From an uncultured Lachnospiraceae bacterium (GTDB lineage: Bacteria > Bacillota > Clostridia > Lachnospirales > Lachnospiraceae), in NCBI GenBank assembly GCA_910583815.1, contig CAJTZB010000103.1, positions 1-8,905 of the forward strand: a stretch of 8,905 bases of DNA, written 5' to 3'. The notes under the pieces were generated by a model that saw nothing but the letters and a program-made list of their open reading frames with translations, was not told where the DNA came from and made no database searches. This document shows, one piece after another, positions 1-6,615 of the stretch. The translations under genes and the position numbers were made by a program. Within the stretch, counting starts at the first letter, position 1; every line of letters starts with the position of its first letter.

Positions 1-2
1 GG

Positions 3-1790
3 CTATATAATATCCTTGGTATGGGAAAGAAAAACATTGGCTTTTTGCTGTTCTGGGAAAGCGTTATGGTGACTGGCATTTCTTTGTTTATTGGGCTTCT
101 TGCAGGCATTACCTGTTCCAAGCTTGCCGAGCTTGGACTTGTAAACACCCTGCATGCAGAGATTGTCTACACACTGTCGCTCTCCACGGCATCCATCCGC
201 AACACCATCCTTTTGTTTTCCTGTATTTCGGCGCTGATTTTTTTCCATACTCTGTGGCAGGTTCACCTCACGAATCCGGTTGAACTGCTGCACAGCGAAA
301 ATTCCGGTGAAAAACCACCCAAAGGAAACTGGCTGTTTGGTATTGCAGGCATCCTCTTATTAGGTTTTGCCTACTATATTGCAGTTTCCATACAATCTCC
401 TATTGAAGCACTGCTCTGGTTTTTCGTCGCCGTAGTTATGGTAATTATCGGAACCTATCTGCTTTTTATTTCCGGCTCTGTGCTGCTCTGCCGCAGCCTT
501 CAGAAAAATAAAAATTATTACTACAAGGCGCGCCACTTTATATCAACTTCTTCCATGACATGGCGCATGAAGCGAAACGGTGCCGGACTTGCCTCCATCT
601 GCATCCTTGGAACGATGGTGCTTGTGATGATTACCGGGTCTGCCTGCCTTTATTTCGGAACAGAAGACAGCCTGCATGCTCGCTATCCTCAGGATTTCAA
701 TGTCAGGCTCTATTTCCGGACCTTATCAGAAGATTCGGATACCCTGATTGCACATCTGAGAGGCAAACTTTCCAAGCAGCTTGCTGATTCCGGCATTGCC
801 ACAGAAAATCTGCGAGATTACCGTATGGCAAACCTAACTGCTCTTATAAAAGAAGATAGGGCCATTACCGACTGGGAAACCGTTCAGTCCGCATATCAGG
901 ATGCAGAACCCTTTGACTGCCTACGCCAGATTTGCTTTGTACCGCTCTCCGACTACAACAAACTGGCAGGAACAGAAATACAGTTAGCAGAAGGAGAAAT
1001 CCTGCTCTGTCCGGTTCTCTGTAACTACACATATTCCTCATTGACCATTCCTGATATGGGTAACCTCCGAATCGCGGACACTGCAACAAACTTTTTTAAG
1101 GAGGAGGTCTGGACAGAAAATGTTATGCCATCCATTATCATCATTATTCCTGATTTTATGGAAAAACTGCAGCCTCTTACCTTACTAAAAGACAATGGGG
1201 ATTATCCCCAGCTTCATTTTAACTGGCACTATGGTTTTGATTCTAGCATCTCCTCTTCTGCACAGATTGAAGTATACCACCAGCTTAACAGTGCACTTTA
1301 TGAAGTACGCAAAGCAATGGAAGAAACAGATATCAATGCATATAGCTGTGACAGTCTCGCAGCAAACCGCGAAGATTTCTACAGCAGCTATGGCAGCCTG
1401 TTCTTTCTTGGTATTATGTTAAGCACGGTATTTTTATTTGCTACCGTATTAATCATTTATTACAAGCAGATTTCAGAAGGTTACGAAGACCAGACCCGCT
1501 TTGAAATTATGCAGAATGTCGGAATGACAAAGGTAGAAATCAGACAAAGCATCAATTCCCAGATGAGAACTGTATTTTTCCTTCCTCTTGTTACTGCAGT
1601 CCTGCACCTTGCGTTTGCATTCCCAATGATCCAGAAACTGCTGATGATATTCCAGATTGACCATCCGAAGCTTCTGCTTGTAATTGCTGCCGTCAGCGTT
1701 TTCATTTTTGCAATATTCTATACGTTGATTTACCGCATTACTTCCAATGCATATTACTCTATTGTAAGCGGTGCGAAAGAAAAAGAATAG
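3..1790 (+). CDS. BceB-like ABC transporter permease (FtsX family), 5'-truncated by the window edge
   Basis: Integral membrane permease of an ABC exporter/sensor of the BceAB type, which in Firmicutes protects against cell-wall-active peptides such as bacitracin and lantibiotics. The frame is open to the first base: six residues (LYNILG) precede the first ATG at 21 and run into MGKKNIG, the conserved cytoplasmic stretch after the second FtsX helix, so that ATG is internal and the real start lies upstream. Counting from the ATG at 21, hydrophobic segments lie near residues 9-35, 60-80, 103-124, 129-157 and 188-212. A soluble, presumably extracellular region of about 240 residues follows, then three helices near 459-482, 516-537 and 550-575. 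Adding two missing N-terminal helices gives the BceB layout of ten helices with the large domain between helices 7 and 8. The motif TRFEIMQNVGMTKVEI (from about 492) is typical of the family. The cognate ATPase and two-component system should be upstream. Family call is firm; the actual substrate is unknown. Confidence 0.9.
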   Translation, partial: LYNILGMGKKNIGFLLFWESVMVTGISLFIGLLAGITCSKLAELGLVNTLHAEIVYTLSLSTASIRNTILLFSCISALIFFHTLWQVHLTNPVELLHSENSGEKPPKGNWLFGIAGILLLGFAYYIAVSIQSPIEALLWFFVAVVMVIIGTYLLFISGSVLLCRSLQKNKNYYYKARHFISTSSMTWRMKRNGAGLASICILGTMVLVMITGSACLYFGTEDSLHARYPQDFNVRLYFRTLSEDSDTLIAHLRGKLSKQLADSGIATENLRDYRMANLTALIKEDRAITDWETVQSAYQDAEPFDCLRQICFVPLSDYNKLAGTEIQLAEGEILLCPVLCNYTYSSLTIPDMGNLRIADTATNFFKEEVWTENVMPSIIIIIPDFMEKLQPLTLLKDNGDYPQLHFNWHYGFDSSISSSAQIEVYHQLNSALYEVRKAMEETDINAYSCDSLAANREDFYSSYGSLFFLGIMLSTVFLFATVLIIYYKQISEGYEDQTRFEIMQNVGMTKVEIRQSINSQMRTVFFLPLVTAVLHLAFAFPMIQKLLMIFQIDHPKLLLVIAAVSVFIFAIFYTLIYRITSNAYYSIVSGAKEKE

Positions 1791-1810
1791 AAACCATGCG
1801 GCAATTCAGA

Positions 1811-1848
1811 AAGCCCGGAGGCCACAAAAACAGCCTCCGGGCTTTTAT
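1811..1848 (+). terminator. Rho-independent terminator of the permease gene, possibly bidirectional
   Basis: A perfect 12-bp stem (1811-1822 with 1833-1844) encloses a 10-nt A-rich loop and is followed by TTTTATTAATTATTTTT on the plus strand. It begins 20 nt after the permease stop and lies just beyond the 3' end of the convergent DUF1836 gene. Read on the minus strand the stem is followed only by a short TTT, so termination in that direction would be weaker. Confidence 0.9.
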
Positions 1849-1851
1849 TAA

Positions 1852-2475
1852 TTATTTTTCTTTTGTCTCCTTCTCAGGTTTGGATGCAAAATTATGGTCA
1901 ATCAGCTTTTCCAACATCTGGCGTTTTACATAGATGTCATAACTGAGCATGCAGGCATAAGCAAACCCCCTCAAATATTCCCGCTCTTTTTCATTTTCTA
2001 CCTGCGGAAACGTCTTTTCGGCGGCGGCAGCTTTCCTTGCAATATCTTTTGCCACGGAATAGGACTGATCATGCTCAATCCGGTATATTTCTTCATAAAT
2101 CTCTTCCAAACCCATTTCTCCTTTGCCCCCAAAACACAGCTCCGTAAGCGGGCTGAGAAGCGAATGGATGTCGGTAATAGACAGGATATTTTTTAAATAA
2201 TAGATAAAAATCAGAAGATACATATGGTCCTTTGAATATTTTTTCTTCTGAGGGGATGGAAGGAGGTTATTTTTTGTATAGTTATTGATCATTGTCTTTG
2301 TCAGAATCTTATCCTCAGAAAATCTCTTGGTATCTTCTAAGTGCTGGTCCATAAAAGTCGTTACCTGATCCATATACAGCTCGATATTGGGAATTTCCTG
2401 CGGCTTGATATATGCAATCCGCTTCAGTCCGTCAATCAGCTCTTCTAGTTTTTTCTTGTCGTACTTATCATCCAT
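1852..2475 (-). CDS. DUF1836 domain protein, putative MerR-like HTH DNA-binding regulator
   Basis: A 207-residue soluble protein matching the DUF1836 family found across Firmicutes. The recognisable core runs from about residue 28 (IPNIELYMDQVTTFM) to about 110. Within it, residues 58-95 (starting LTKTMINNYTKNNLLPSP, then KKKYSKDHMYLL) resemble the winged-helix DNA-recognition element of MerR-type proteins: a helix, an 'NNYTKNNLLPSP' turn and a following helix. The C-terminal half is helical and charged, with no recognisable effector or metal-binding domain and no membrane segment. The ATG at 2475 is supported by GAAAGGAG at 2489-2496, 13 nt upstream, a slightly long spacing. A strong promoter with an embedded dyad lies upstream. 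The gene stands alone, convergent with the permease gene and divergent from pcrA. Family membership is confident; DNA binding is inferred from the HTH similarity, and target genes and signal are unknown. Confidence 0.85.
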   Translation of the reverse strand: MDDKYDKKKLEELIDGLKRIAYIKPQEIPNIELYMDQVTTFMDQHLEDTKRFSEDKILTKTMINNYTKNNLLPSPQKKKYSKDHMYLLIFIYYLKNILSITDIHSLLSPLTELCFGGKGEMGLEEIYEEIYRIEHDQSYSVAKDIARKAAAAEKTFPQVENEKEREYLRGFAYACMLSYDIYVKRQMLEKLIDHNFASKPEKETKEK

Positions 2476-2541
2476 TTTTATAATCCTGCTCCTTTCAACG
2501 ACCGAAGCTTCGCCTTTCTTAGAAATGCCCTTCTTGGTTAC

Positions 2542-2570
2542 ATTATATAGTATTTAAAACTATATGGCAA
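2542..2570 (-). promoter_or_regulatory. Sigma-A type promoter of the DUF1836 gene
   Basis: Read on the minus strand: TTGCCA (-35, 2565-2570), a spacer of exactly 17 nt, and a consensus TATAAT (-10, 2542-2547). Transcription would start near 2535, giving a leader of about 60 nt before the ATG at 2475. This is the best promoter match in the window. Confidence 0.8.
2545..2565. promoter_or_regulatory. 21-bp dyad in the promoter spacer, candidate operator
   Basis: ATATAGT (2545-2551) and ACTATAT (2559-2565) are perfect inverted repeats around a centre at 2555. Of the ten symmetric pairs, nine match; only 2552/2558 fails. The dyad fills the whole 17-nt spacer and touches both the -10 and the -35 element. 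A bound dimer would sit where MerR-type regulators bind. That the adjacent DUF1836 protein is the ligand is inference; AT-richness makes chance symmetry somewhat easier. Confidence 0.5.
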
Positions 2571-2603
2571 GCACCCATTTTGCACTTTCCTTTTTTTCTT
2601 CCC

Positions 2604-2614
2604 TATGGTAAAAT
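2604..2614 (+). promoter_or_regulatory. Extended -10 promoter of pcrA
   Basis: TAAAAT at 2609-2614 preceded by TG at 2606-2607 gives an extended -10 element. No good -35 is placed at 16-18 nt; TTGCAC at 2580-2585 is 23 nt away, too far. The start would be near 2621, with a leader of about 65 nt. It is divergent from the DUF1836 promoter. Confidence 0.5.
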
Positions 2615-2672
2615 AGAACTGACTTTCGGATTTTTAAAACCCTCGCAAAATACTGCTTCTTATAAAGCGACC

Positions 2673-2686
2673 AAAGGAGGCCTCCT
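2673..2686 (+). promoter_or_regulatory. pcrA ribosome binding site embedded in a palindrome
   Basis: AAAGGAGG at 2673-2680 lies 6 nt before the ATG at 2687 and fixes the pcrA start. The site is part of a perfect 12-bp palindrome, AGGAGGCCTCCT (2675-2686), that abuts the start codon. The palindrome has no loop, so an intramolecular hairpin would need to open its central bases. Confidence 0.85.
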
Positions 2687-4984
2687 ATGAGCATATACGA
2701 TTCCCTAAACCCGGAACAAAAAAAGGCAGTGCAGCATGACCGCGGCCCGCTTCTGATTTTGGCAGGTGCCGGTTCCGGAAAAACAAGAGTACTGACACAC
2801 CGTATCGCCTATTTAATTGAGGAGCGTGGTGTCAATCCCTATCAGATTCTTGCAATCACATTCACAAACAAAGCAGCAAAAGAAATGAAAAACCGCGTGG
2901 AGCAGACCGTTGGCGAAGGTGCCGAGCATGTCTGGGTCAGTACGTTCCACTCTACCTGTGTCCGCATTCTCCGCCGTTTTATCGAATCTATTGGCTATGA
3001 CCGGAATTTTACGATTTATGATGCAGATGACCAAAAAGCACTGATGAAAGAAGTATTAAAGAATCTGCAGATTGACACAAAACAGATGAAAGAGCGCGTA
3101 TTTCTCTCTGCCATTTCTTCTGCAAAGGATGAACTTATTTCCCCGGATGCCTATGAACGCATGGCGGCGGATTACCGCACCAAACAGATTGCCCGCGCCT
3201 ACCACGAATACCAGCGCCGCCTTAAAGACTACAACGCGCTGGATTTTGATGACATCATAGTAAAGACTGTAGAACTGTTCCGCAAGAATGAAGATGTCCT
3301 CTCCTACTATCAGCGCCGCTTCCGTTATATTATGGTAGATGAATATCAGGACACAAACACTGCACAGTTTCAGCTGATTAAGCTGCTTGCTTCTTCCGAA
3401 AACGAATTGGGAGAAACAGAACATAATCTGTGTGTTGTAGGTGATGATGACCAGTCTATCTATAAGTTCCGTGGTGCCAATATCTACAATATTTTAAACT
3501 TTGAAAAGGAATATCCGGATGCCAGAATAATCAAACTGGAGCAGAACTACCGCTCTACCAAAAATATCCTTGCAACCGCCAACGAAGTAATCCGCAACAA
3601 CCTTGGAAGAAAAGAAAAAGCGTTATGGACAGAAAATGCCAACGGAAATGCCGTACATTATACCCAATATGAAAACGATTTAGAGGAGGGAAGCGGCATT
3701 GCTGCGCAAATTAAGCGGCTGATGGAAGAAGAAAACTCGCAGTTCCGCGACTTTGCAGTATTATACCGCACCAATGCCCAGTCGCTTATGTTTGAAAAAG
3801 CACTCCGTGCTGCCGGCATCCGCGCAAAGACCATTGGCGCCTTGAGCTTCTTCCAGCGCAGAGAAATCAAGGACATCCTTGCCTATTTAAAAACAGTAGA
3901 CAATGCAAAAGACGACATCGCTCTGGTGCGCATTATCAATGTCCCAAAACGCGGTATCGGCCTTACTACAATAGAACGTTTCCGTGATTACTCTGCCTTT
4001 CATGACCTCAGCCTCTATTCCGCATTAGAACATGTGGAACAGGTTCCCGGCGCAGAGCGCTCGCGTGCTAAAATAACATCCTTTTTGGCCCTGATTGAAT
4101 CACTCCGCTACGAACGCGATAACAATCAGGCTTCCTTAAAACAACTCATAAAAAAACTGCTGGAAGACACTTCTTATATTGATGAGCTGCGAAACGACGA
4201 CCCTGAATCTGCCGAAGAACGAATCCAGAATATTGATGCCTTGATTTCTTACGCGGAACGTTACGAGCAGACTGAGGACATGCCTTCCTTGACCGGCTTT
4301 TTGGAATATTGCGGCCTGAATACCGAAGACGACAGTTCGGATGAGGAGGAAGGGGAAGATGGCTATGTCTCTTTAATGACCCTACATAATGCCAAAGGGC
4401 TGGAATTTCCTTACGTCTTTTTATGCGGCATGGAAGAAGGCTTGTTTCCAAGCTATATGTCCATCAGTGCCGACAATCCGGAACCGGAAATCGAAGAAGA
4501 ACGCCGTCTTTGCTATGTCGGCATTACTCGCGCAATGAAAGAGCTTTTTCTAAGTTCTGCAAAACAGCGTATGCTGCGCGGCGAAACCCAGTTCAATTCC
4601 GTTTCCCGCTTTATTAAGGAAATACCTCGTTACCTATTAAATATTTCCTCTGCCGGAAGTGCTTCTTCCTTCCGCAAAAGCCAAGCCTTCACAAAATCTG
4701 GGAATCCGGATGCAGGCCTGGTGAGAAATACCTCTCCAAAGCAAATAAAGACACCTGCCTATTCCAACACCATGTTTGACAAACCACCTGCAAAATCATT
4801 TGGTTCCGGCAAAATGGCCTCTCTCTCTTACCAGGCAGGAGATACCGTGCTGCATGTTAAGTTTGGTACAGGAACCGTGATTTCCATTATAGAAGGCGGC
4901 AAAGACTATGAGGTCACTGTGGATTTTCCTAATTATGGAAGAAAGAAAATGCTTGCTTCGTTTGCAAACCTAAAAAAACTTTAA
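2687..4984 (+). CDS. pcrA: ATP-dependent DNA helicase PcrA (UvrD/Rep family, SF1A)
   Basis: A 765-residue 3'-to-5' superfamily 1A helicase acting in the cytoplasm on nicked and stalled DNA, in nucleotide excision repair, rolling-circle plasmid replication and removal of RNA polymerase and RecA filaments. All the motifs are readable: Q motif LNPEQKKAV (7-15), Walker A GAGSGKT (27-33), motif II VDEYQDTN (217-224), motif III VVGDDDQSIYKFRGA (250-264), motif IV LEQNYRST (284-291), motif V VSLMTLHNAKGLEF (561-574) and motif VI EEERRLCYVGITRA (603-616). A low-complexity linker of roughly 60 residues follows the helicase core. It leads to a C-terminal module beginning YQAGDTVLHVKFGTGTV, the Tudor-like fold that contacts RNA polymerase in PcrA/UvrD proteins. 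Length is at the upper end for the family and nothing is broken. An acidic stretch (EDDSSDEEEGED) just before motif V is the only unusual composition. No terminator follows, so transcripts may continue into the next gene. Confidence 0.97.
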   Translation: MSIYDSLNPEQKKAVQHDRGPLLILAGAGSGKTRVLTHRIAYLIEERGVNPYQILAITFTNKAAKEMKNRVEQTVGEGAEHVWVSTFHSTCVRILRRFIESIGYDRNFTIYDADDQKALMKEVLKNLQIDTKQMKERVFLSAISSAKDELISPDAYERMAADYRTKQIARAYHEYQRRLKDYNALDFDDIIVKTVELFRKNEDVLSYYQRRFRYIMVDEYQDTNTAQFQLIKLLASSENELGETEHNLCVVGDDDQSIYKFRGANIYNILNFEKEYPDARIIKLEQNYRSTKNILATANEVIRNNLGRKEKALWTENANGNAVHYTQYENDLEEGSGIAAQIKRLMEEENSQFRDFAVLYRTNAQSLMFEKALRAAGIRAKTIGALSFFQRREIKDILAYLKTVDNAKDDIALVRIINVPKRGIGLTTIERFRDYSAFHDLSLYSALEHVEQVPGAERSRAKITSFLALIESLRYERDNNQASLKQLIKKLLEDTSYIDELRNDDPESAEERIQNIDALISYAERYEQTEDMPSLTGFLEYCGLNTEDDSSDEEEGEDGYVSLMTLHNAKGLEFPYVFLCGMEEGLFPSYMSISADNPEPEIEEERRLCYVGITRAMKELFLSSAKQRMLRGETQFNSVSRFIKEIPRYLLNISSAGSASSFRKSQAFTKSGNPDAGLVRNTSPKQIKTPAYSNTMFDKPPAKSFGSGKMASLSYQAGDTVLHVKFGTGTVISIIEGGKDYEVTVDFPNYGRKKMLASFANLKKL

Positions 4985-5021
4985 AATTTATAAGATTGTT
5001 GTAGTAAATATAGGGAAAACG

Positions 5022-5030
5022 TGTTATACT
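5022..5030 (+). promoter_or_regulatory. Extended -10 element before the small membrane protein gene
   Basis: TATACT at 5025-5030 preceded by TG at 5022-5023. The only -35-like hexamers (TTGTTG at 4996-5001, TTGTAG at 4999-5004) are too far away, 23 and 20 nt. Transcription would start near 5037, leaving a 36-nt leader with GAAAGGAAG (5056-5064). Confidence 0.45.
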
Positions 5031-5072
5031 TAGGACAACAAAAAGGATACGCAAAGAAAGGAAGATGAGTAT

Positions 5073-5366
5073 ATGAAAAAGATTGATGAGCTTATTGCAA
5101 GCAATGCAAAGCTTGCTGAAATTCTTGGCAAAAAGCAGGAACCAGAAAAGAAATGTCATGCTGTTATCTGGACAATTCTCGCAATCATTGGCGCTGTTGC
5201 TACAGTCGCATTAATTGCTTACGCTGTTTACCGTTACTTTACCCCAAGTTATTTGGATGAGCTTGACGACTTGGATGACCTTGACGATTTTGAGGATGAC
5301 TACGAAGAAGAAGAAACTACCGCTGCTGTTGAAGAAGCACCAAAAGCAGAAGCCACTGAAGAATAG
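5073..5366 (+). CDS. Small single-pass membrane protein with acidic C-terminal tail, function unknown
   Basis: A 97-residue protein that I cannot assign to a characterised family. Residues 1-28 are charged and probably helical (MKKIDELIASNAKLAEILGK, then a Lys/Glu-rich segment). Residues 29-53 form one transmembrane helix rich in Ala, Ile and Val, followed by YRYFTP. Residues 61-97 are extremely acidic: a tripeptide series DEL-DDL-DDL-DDF, then an Asp/Glu run, ending in an Ala/Glu/Lys tail. The coding DNA of that series (5256-5291) is four 9-nt units. The start is supported by GAAAGGAAG at 5056-5064, 8 nt upstream. It lies 88 nt after pcrA and ends at a strong terminator, so it has either its own promoter or pcrA read-through. 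No cleavable signal peptide is evident. Side of the membrane and partners are unknown; the acidic tail could bind cations or basic proteins, but that is speculation. Confidence 0.8.
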   Translation: MKKIDELIASNAKLAEILGKKQEPEKKCHAVIWTILAIIGAVATVALIAYAVYRYFTPSYLDELDDLDDLDDFEDDYEEEETTAAVEEAPKAEATEE

Positions 5367-5389
5367 AATCCTAATATCATAACAAGCAT

Positions 5390-5420
5390 AAAGGCAGGGA
5401 TTAACATCCCTGCCTTTTTT
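5390..5420 (+). terminator. Rho-independent terminator of the small membrane protein gene
   Basis: An 11-bp stem (5390-5400 with 5407-5417) with the loop TTAACA and a run of T through 5420, starting 24 nt after the stop at 5366. It ends transcription of the small gene and of any pcrA read-through. Its T tract is also the first arm of the repeat element that follows. Confidence 0.92.
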
Positions 5421-5548
5421 GTTTCATAGAAACTGCGTCCTATGAAACAAAAATGCTCCGCAAGAATCGCACTGCGGCGGAAAGGAATTACACCGCCAAG
5501 GCGGTCCACCGCAGGCGGAGAATCCCACTTCGTGGAATTCTTTGTTTC
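5416..5548. repeat. Structured palindromic intergenic element
   Basis: This fills most of the 193-nt gap between the convergent genes and carries nested symmetry. A 14-bp perfect stem pairs 5416-5429 with 5440-5453 around a 10-nt loop. CTCCGC (5456-5461) pairs with GCGGAG (5515-5520). Inside these, GGCGG (5476-5480) pairs with CCGCC (5493-5497), with further CCGCC/GGCGG and CCGC/GCGG units at 5493-5504 and 5509-5518. A terminal hairpin spans 5520-5540 (nine positions, one C/A mismatch). TTTGTTTC at 5541-5548 is the reverse complement of GAAACAAA at 5444-5451, so it can close the whole element and compete with the first hairpin. GC content is well above the flanks. This resembles a REP/MITE-like interspersed repeat; copy number cannot be seen from one window. 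On the minus strand the GCGGAG arm is followed by CATTTTTG, so it may also end the transcript of the lipoprotein gene. Confidence 0.55.
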
Positions 5549-5559
5549 TCTCTTCTGCT

Positions 5560-6549
5560 CTATTTTGCCGCCTTTTCTGCATAAGTATTATCTACAAGGT
5601 CACTGTAAGGAGGTTTTTTGCTGAGTTCTCCCGCACTTTCCAAAATATCAGTCAGTAAAGTAAAGGAAGATTCCTCAAATATCAGGTTTTCCTTCCATGT
5701 GTCCTGCTCATAATAACGAGTCACAATCATCTCAATCGTCTCCAGAGGAGTTTCCGCAAACTGCGGCTGAATCACCTTTGCAATTTCCTCTGGTGTATGT
5801 GTCTGCACATAATCCATGCCTTTTTGAAGCGCTTTTACAAAGCCTTCGATAACTTCCGGATTTTCCTCAATATAGCTCTTCTTTGCAGAGTATGCAGTGT
5901 ACGGAACATAGCCGCTTTCTACGCCCAAAGACGCTACAACATACCCAGCTCCTTCCAGTTCCAGTGCCGTCGCTGCCGGTTCAAATTCCACCGTATAATC
6001 GCCGCTTCCTCCTGCAAATGCCTGGGAAGTCATTCCAAAATCAATATTCTGGATCATAGTAAGGTCGGTCTCCGGACGAATGCCGTGCTTCTTTAAAATA
6101 TACTCAAATACCATCTGCGGCATACCGCCCTTGCGTCCTCCAATTACTGTCTTTCCTTTCAAATCCTCTATCTGGAAATCCTTCTCCTGTGTGCGTGCAA
6201 CCAAGAAATTGCCGGCACGCTGTGTCAGCTGGGCAAAGTTGACAACATAATCTTCCGCACCTTCGTTGTACACATAGATGGAGGCCTCTGAACCCATAAA
6301 ACCGATGTCTGCTTCTCCAGACAGCACAGCCGTCATTGTTTTGTCTGCGCCAAGTCCATTGACAAGCGTAAGGTCGATTCCCTCCTCTTCAAAATATCCT
6401 TCTTCAATCGCCACATACATCGGAGCATAGAAGATAGAATGCGCAACCTCATTCAGCTGCACCTTCGTAAGATCTCCTTCTTTACCGCAGGCACAAAGAA
6501 GCATACTGAGCAACAATACCGCCGCAAGAATGCTGGCTTTGCGTTTCAT
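5560..6549 (-). CDS. ABC transporter substrate-binding lipoprotein, NMT1/SsuA/TauA-like
   Basis: A 329-residue extracellular lipid-anchored solute-binding protein. The N-terminus is a type II signal peptide: MKRK, a hydrophobic stretch, and lipobox LCAC with the modified cysteine at residue 21. The mature part has the NMT1/THI5-like fold signature: FYAPMYVAIEEGYFEEEGIDL (40-60), then the segment TMTAVLSGEADIGFMGSEA (71-89) and GKTVIGGRKGGMPQ (132-145). Relatives bind sulfonates, taurine, nitrate or pyrimidine thiamine precursors; the substrate cannot be decided from the sequence, and no Cys-rich Thi5 motif is present. The ATG at 6549 is fixed by GGGAGGA (6556-6562), 6 nt upstream. The upstream hydrolase gene ends 66 nt before it on the same strand. 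No permease or ATPase gene is in the window, so the transporter partners are either downstream of the window's logic elsewhere in the genome or shared. Family call is strong, substrate call is not made. Confidence 0.88.
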   Translation of the reverse strand: MKRKASILAAVLLLSMLLCACGKEGDLTKVQLNEVAHSIFYAPMYVAIEEGYFEEEGIDLTLVNGLGADKTMTAVLSGEADIGFMGSEASIYVYNEGAEDYVVNFAQLTQRAGNFLVARTQEKDFQIEDLKGKTVIGGRKGGMPQMVFEYILKKHGIRPETDLTMIQNIDFGMTSQAFAGGSGDYTVEFEPAATALELEGAGYVVASLGVESGYVPYTAYSAKKSYIEENPEVIEGFVKALQKGMDYVQTHTPEEIAKVIQPQFAETPLETIEMIVTRYYEQDTWKENLIFEESSFTLLTDILESAGELSKKPPYSDLVDNTYAEKAAK

Positions 6550-6587
6550 AAAAAATCCTCCCTGAATCCGTTTTTGACTATGTTGTC

Positions 6588-6593
6588 ATTATA
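6588..6593 (-). promoter_or_regulatory. Possible -10 element for the substrate-binding lipoprotein gene
   Basis: A consensus TATAAT on the minus strand lies in the 66-nt gap between the hydrolase stop and the lipoprotein start. Hexamers at the expected -35 distance (for example GGCACA at 6611-6616) are poor and overlap the hydrolase stop codon region. The lipoprotein gene may thus have its own promoter in addition to read-through from the upstream genes. Confidence 0.4.
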
Positions 6594-6615
6594 CTCATCA
6601 GAGAGGAAATTGTGC

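Noticed and set aside
1894..2196. Plus-strand open frame of 100 residues opposite the DUF1836 gene
   Set aside because: Antisense shadow of a well-supported gene, with no ribosome site and no recognisable domain.
2503..2512. CGAAGCTTCG palindrome in the DUF1836 leader
   Set aside because: A 10-bp palindrome alone, with no T tract and no second structure, is not enough to call a regulatory element.
3056..3424. Minus-strand open frame of 122 residues inside pcrA
   Set aside because: Shadow of conserved helicase motifs on the other strand.
4996..5041. Inverted repeat TTGTTGT / ACAACAA flanking the extended -10 of the small gene
   Set aside because: Only 7 bp with a 32-nt gap in AT-rich DNA; neither a terminator for pcrA nor a convincing operator.
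5065..5076. Three-codon frame (Met-Ser-Ile-stop) overlapping the start of the small membrane protein gene
   Set aside because: It could act as translational coupling, but its ATG directly abuts the Shine-Dalgarno site, too close for initiation, so it is most likely chance.
5442..5624. Plus-strand open frame of 60 residues starting MKQKCSARIALRRK
   Set aside because: It lies across the palindromic repeat element, overlaps the 3' end of the lipoprotein gene on the other strand, has no ribosome binding site and has the Arg/Pro-rich composition expected of a translated GC-rich repeat.
6550..6615. Possible riboswitch before the solute-binding lipoprotein, as TPP riboswitches accompany some NMT1-type genes
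   Set aside because: The gap is only 66 nt and holds no stem-loop architecture or conserved riboswitch core; it contains just a -10 element and a ribosome site.
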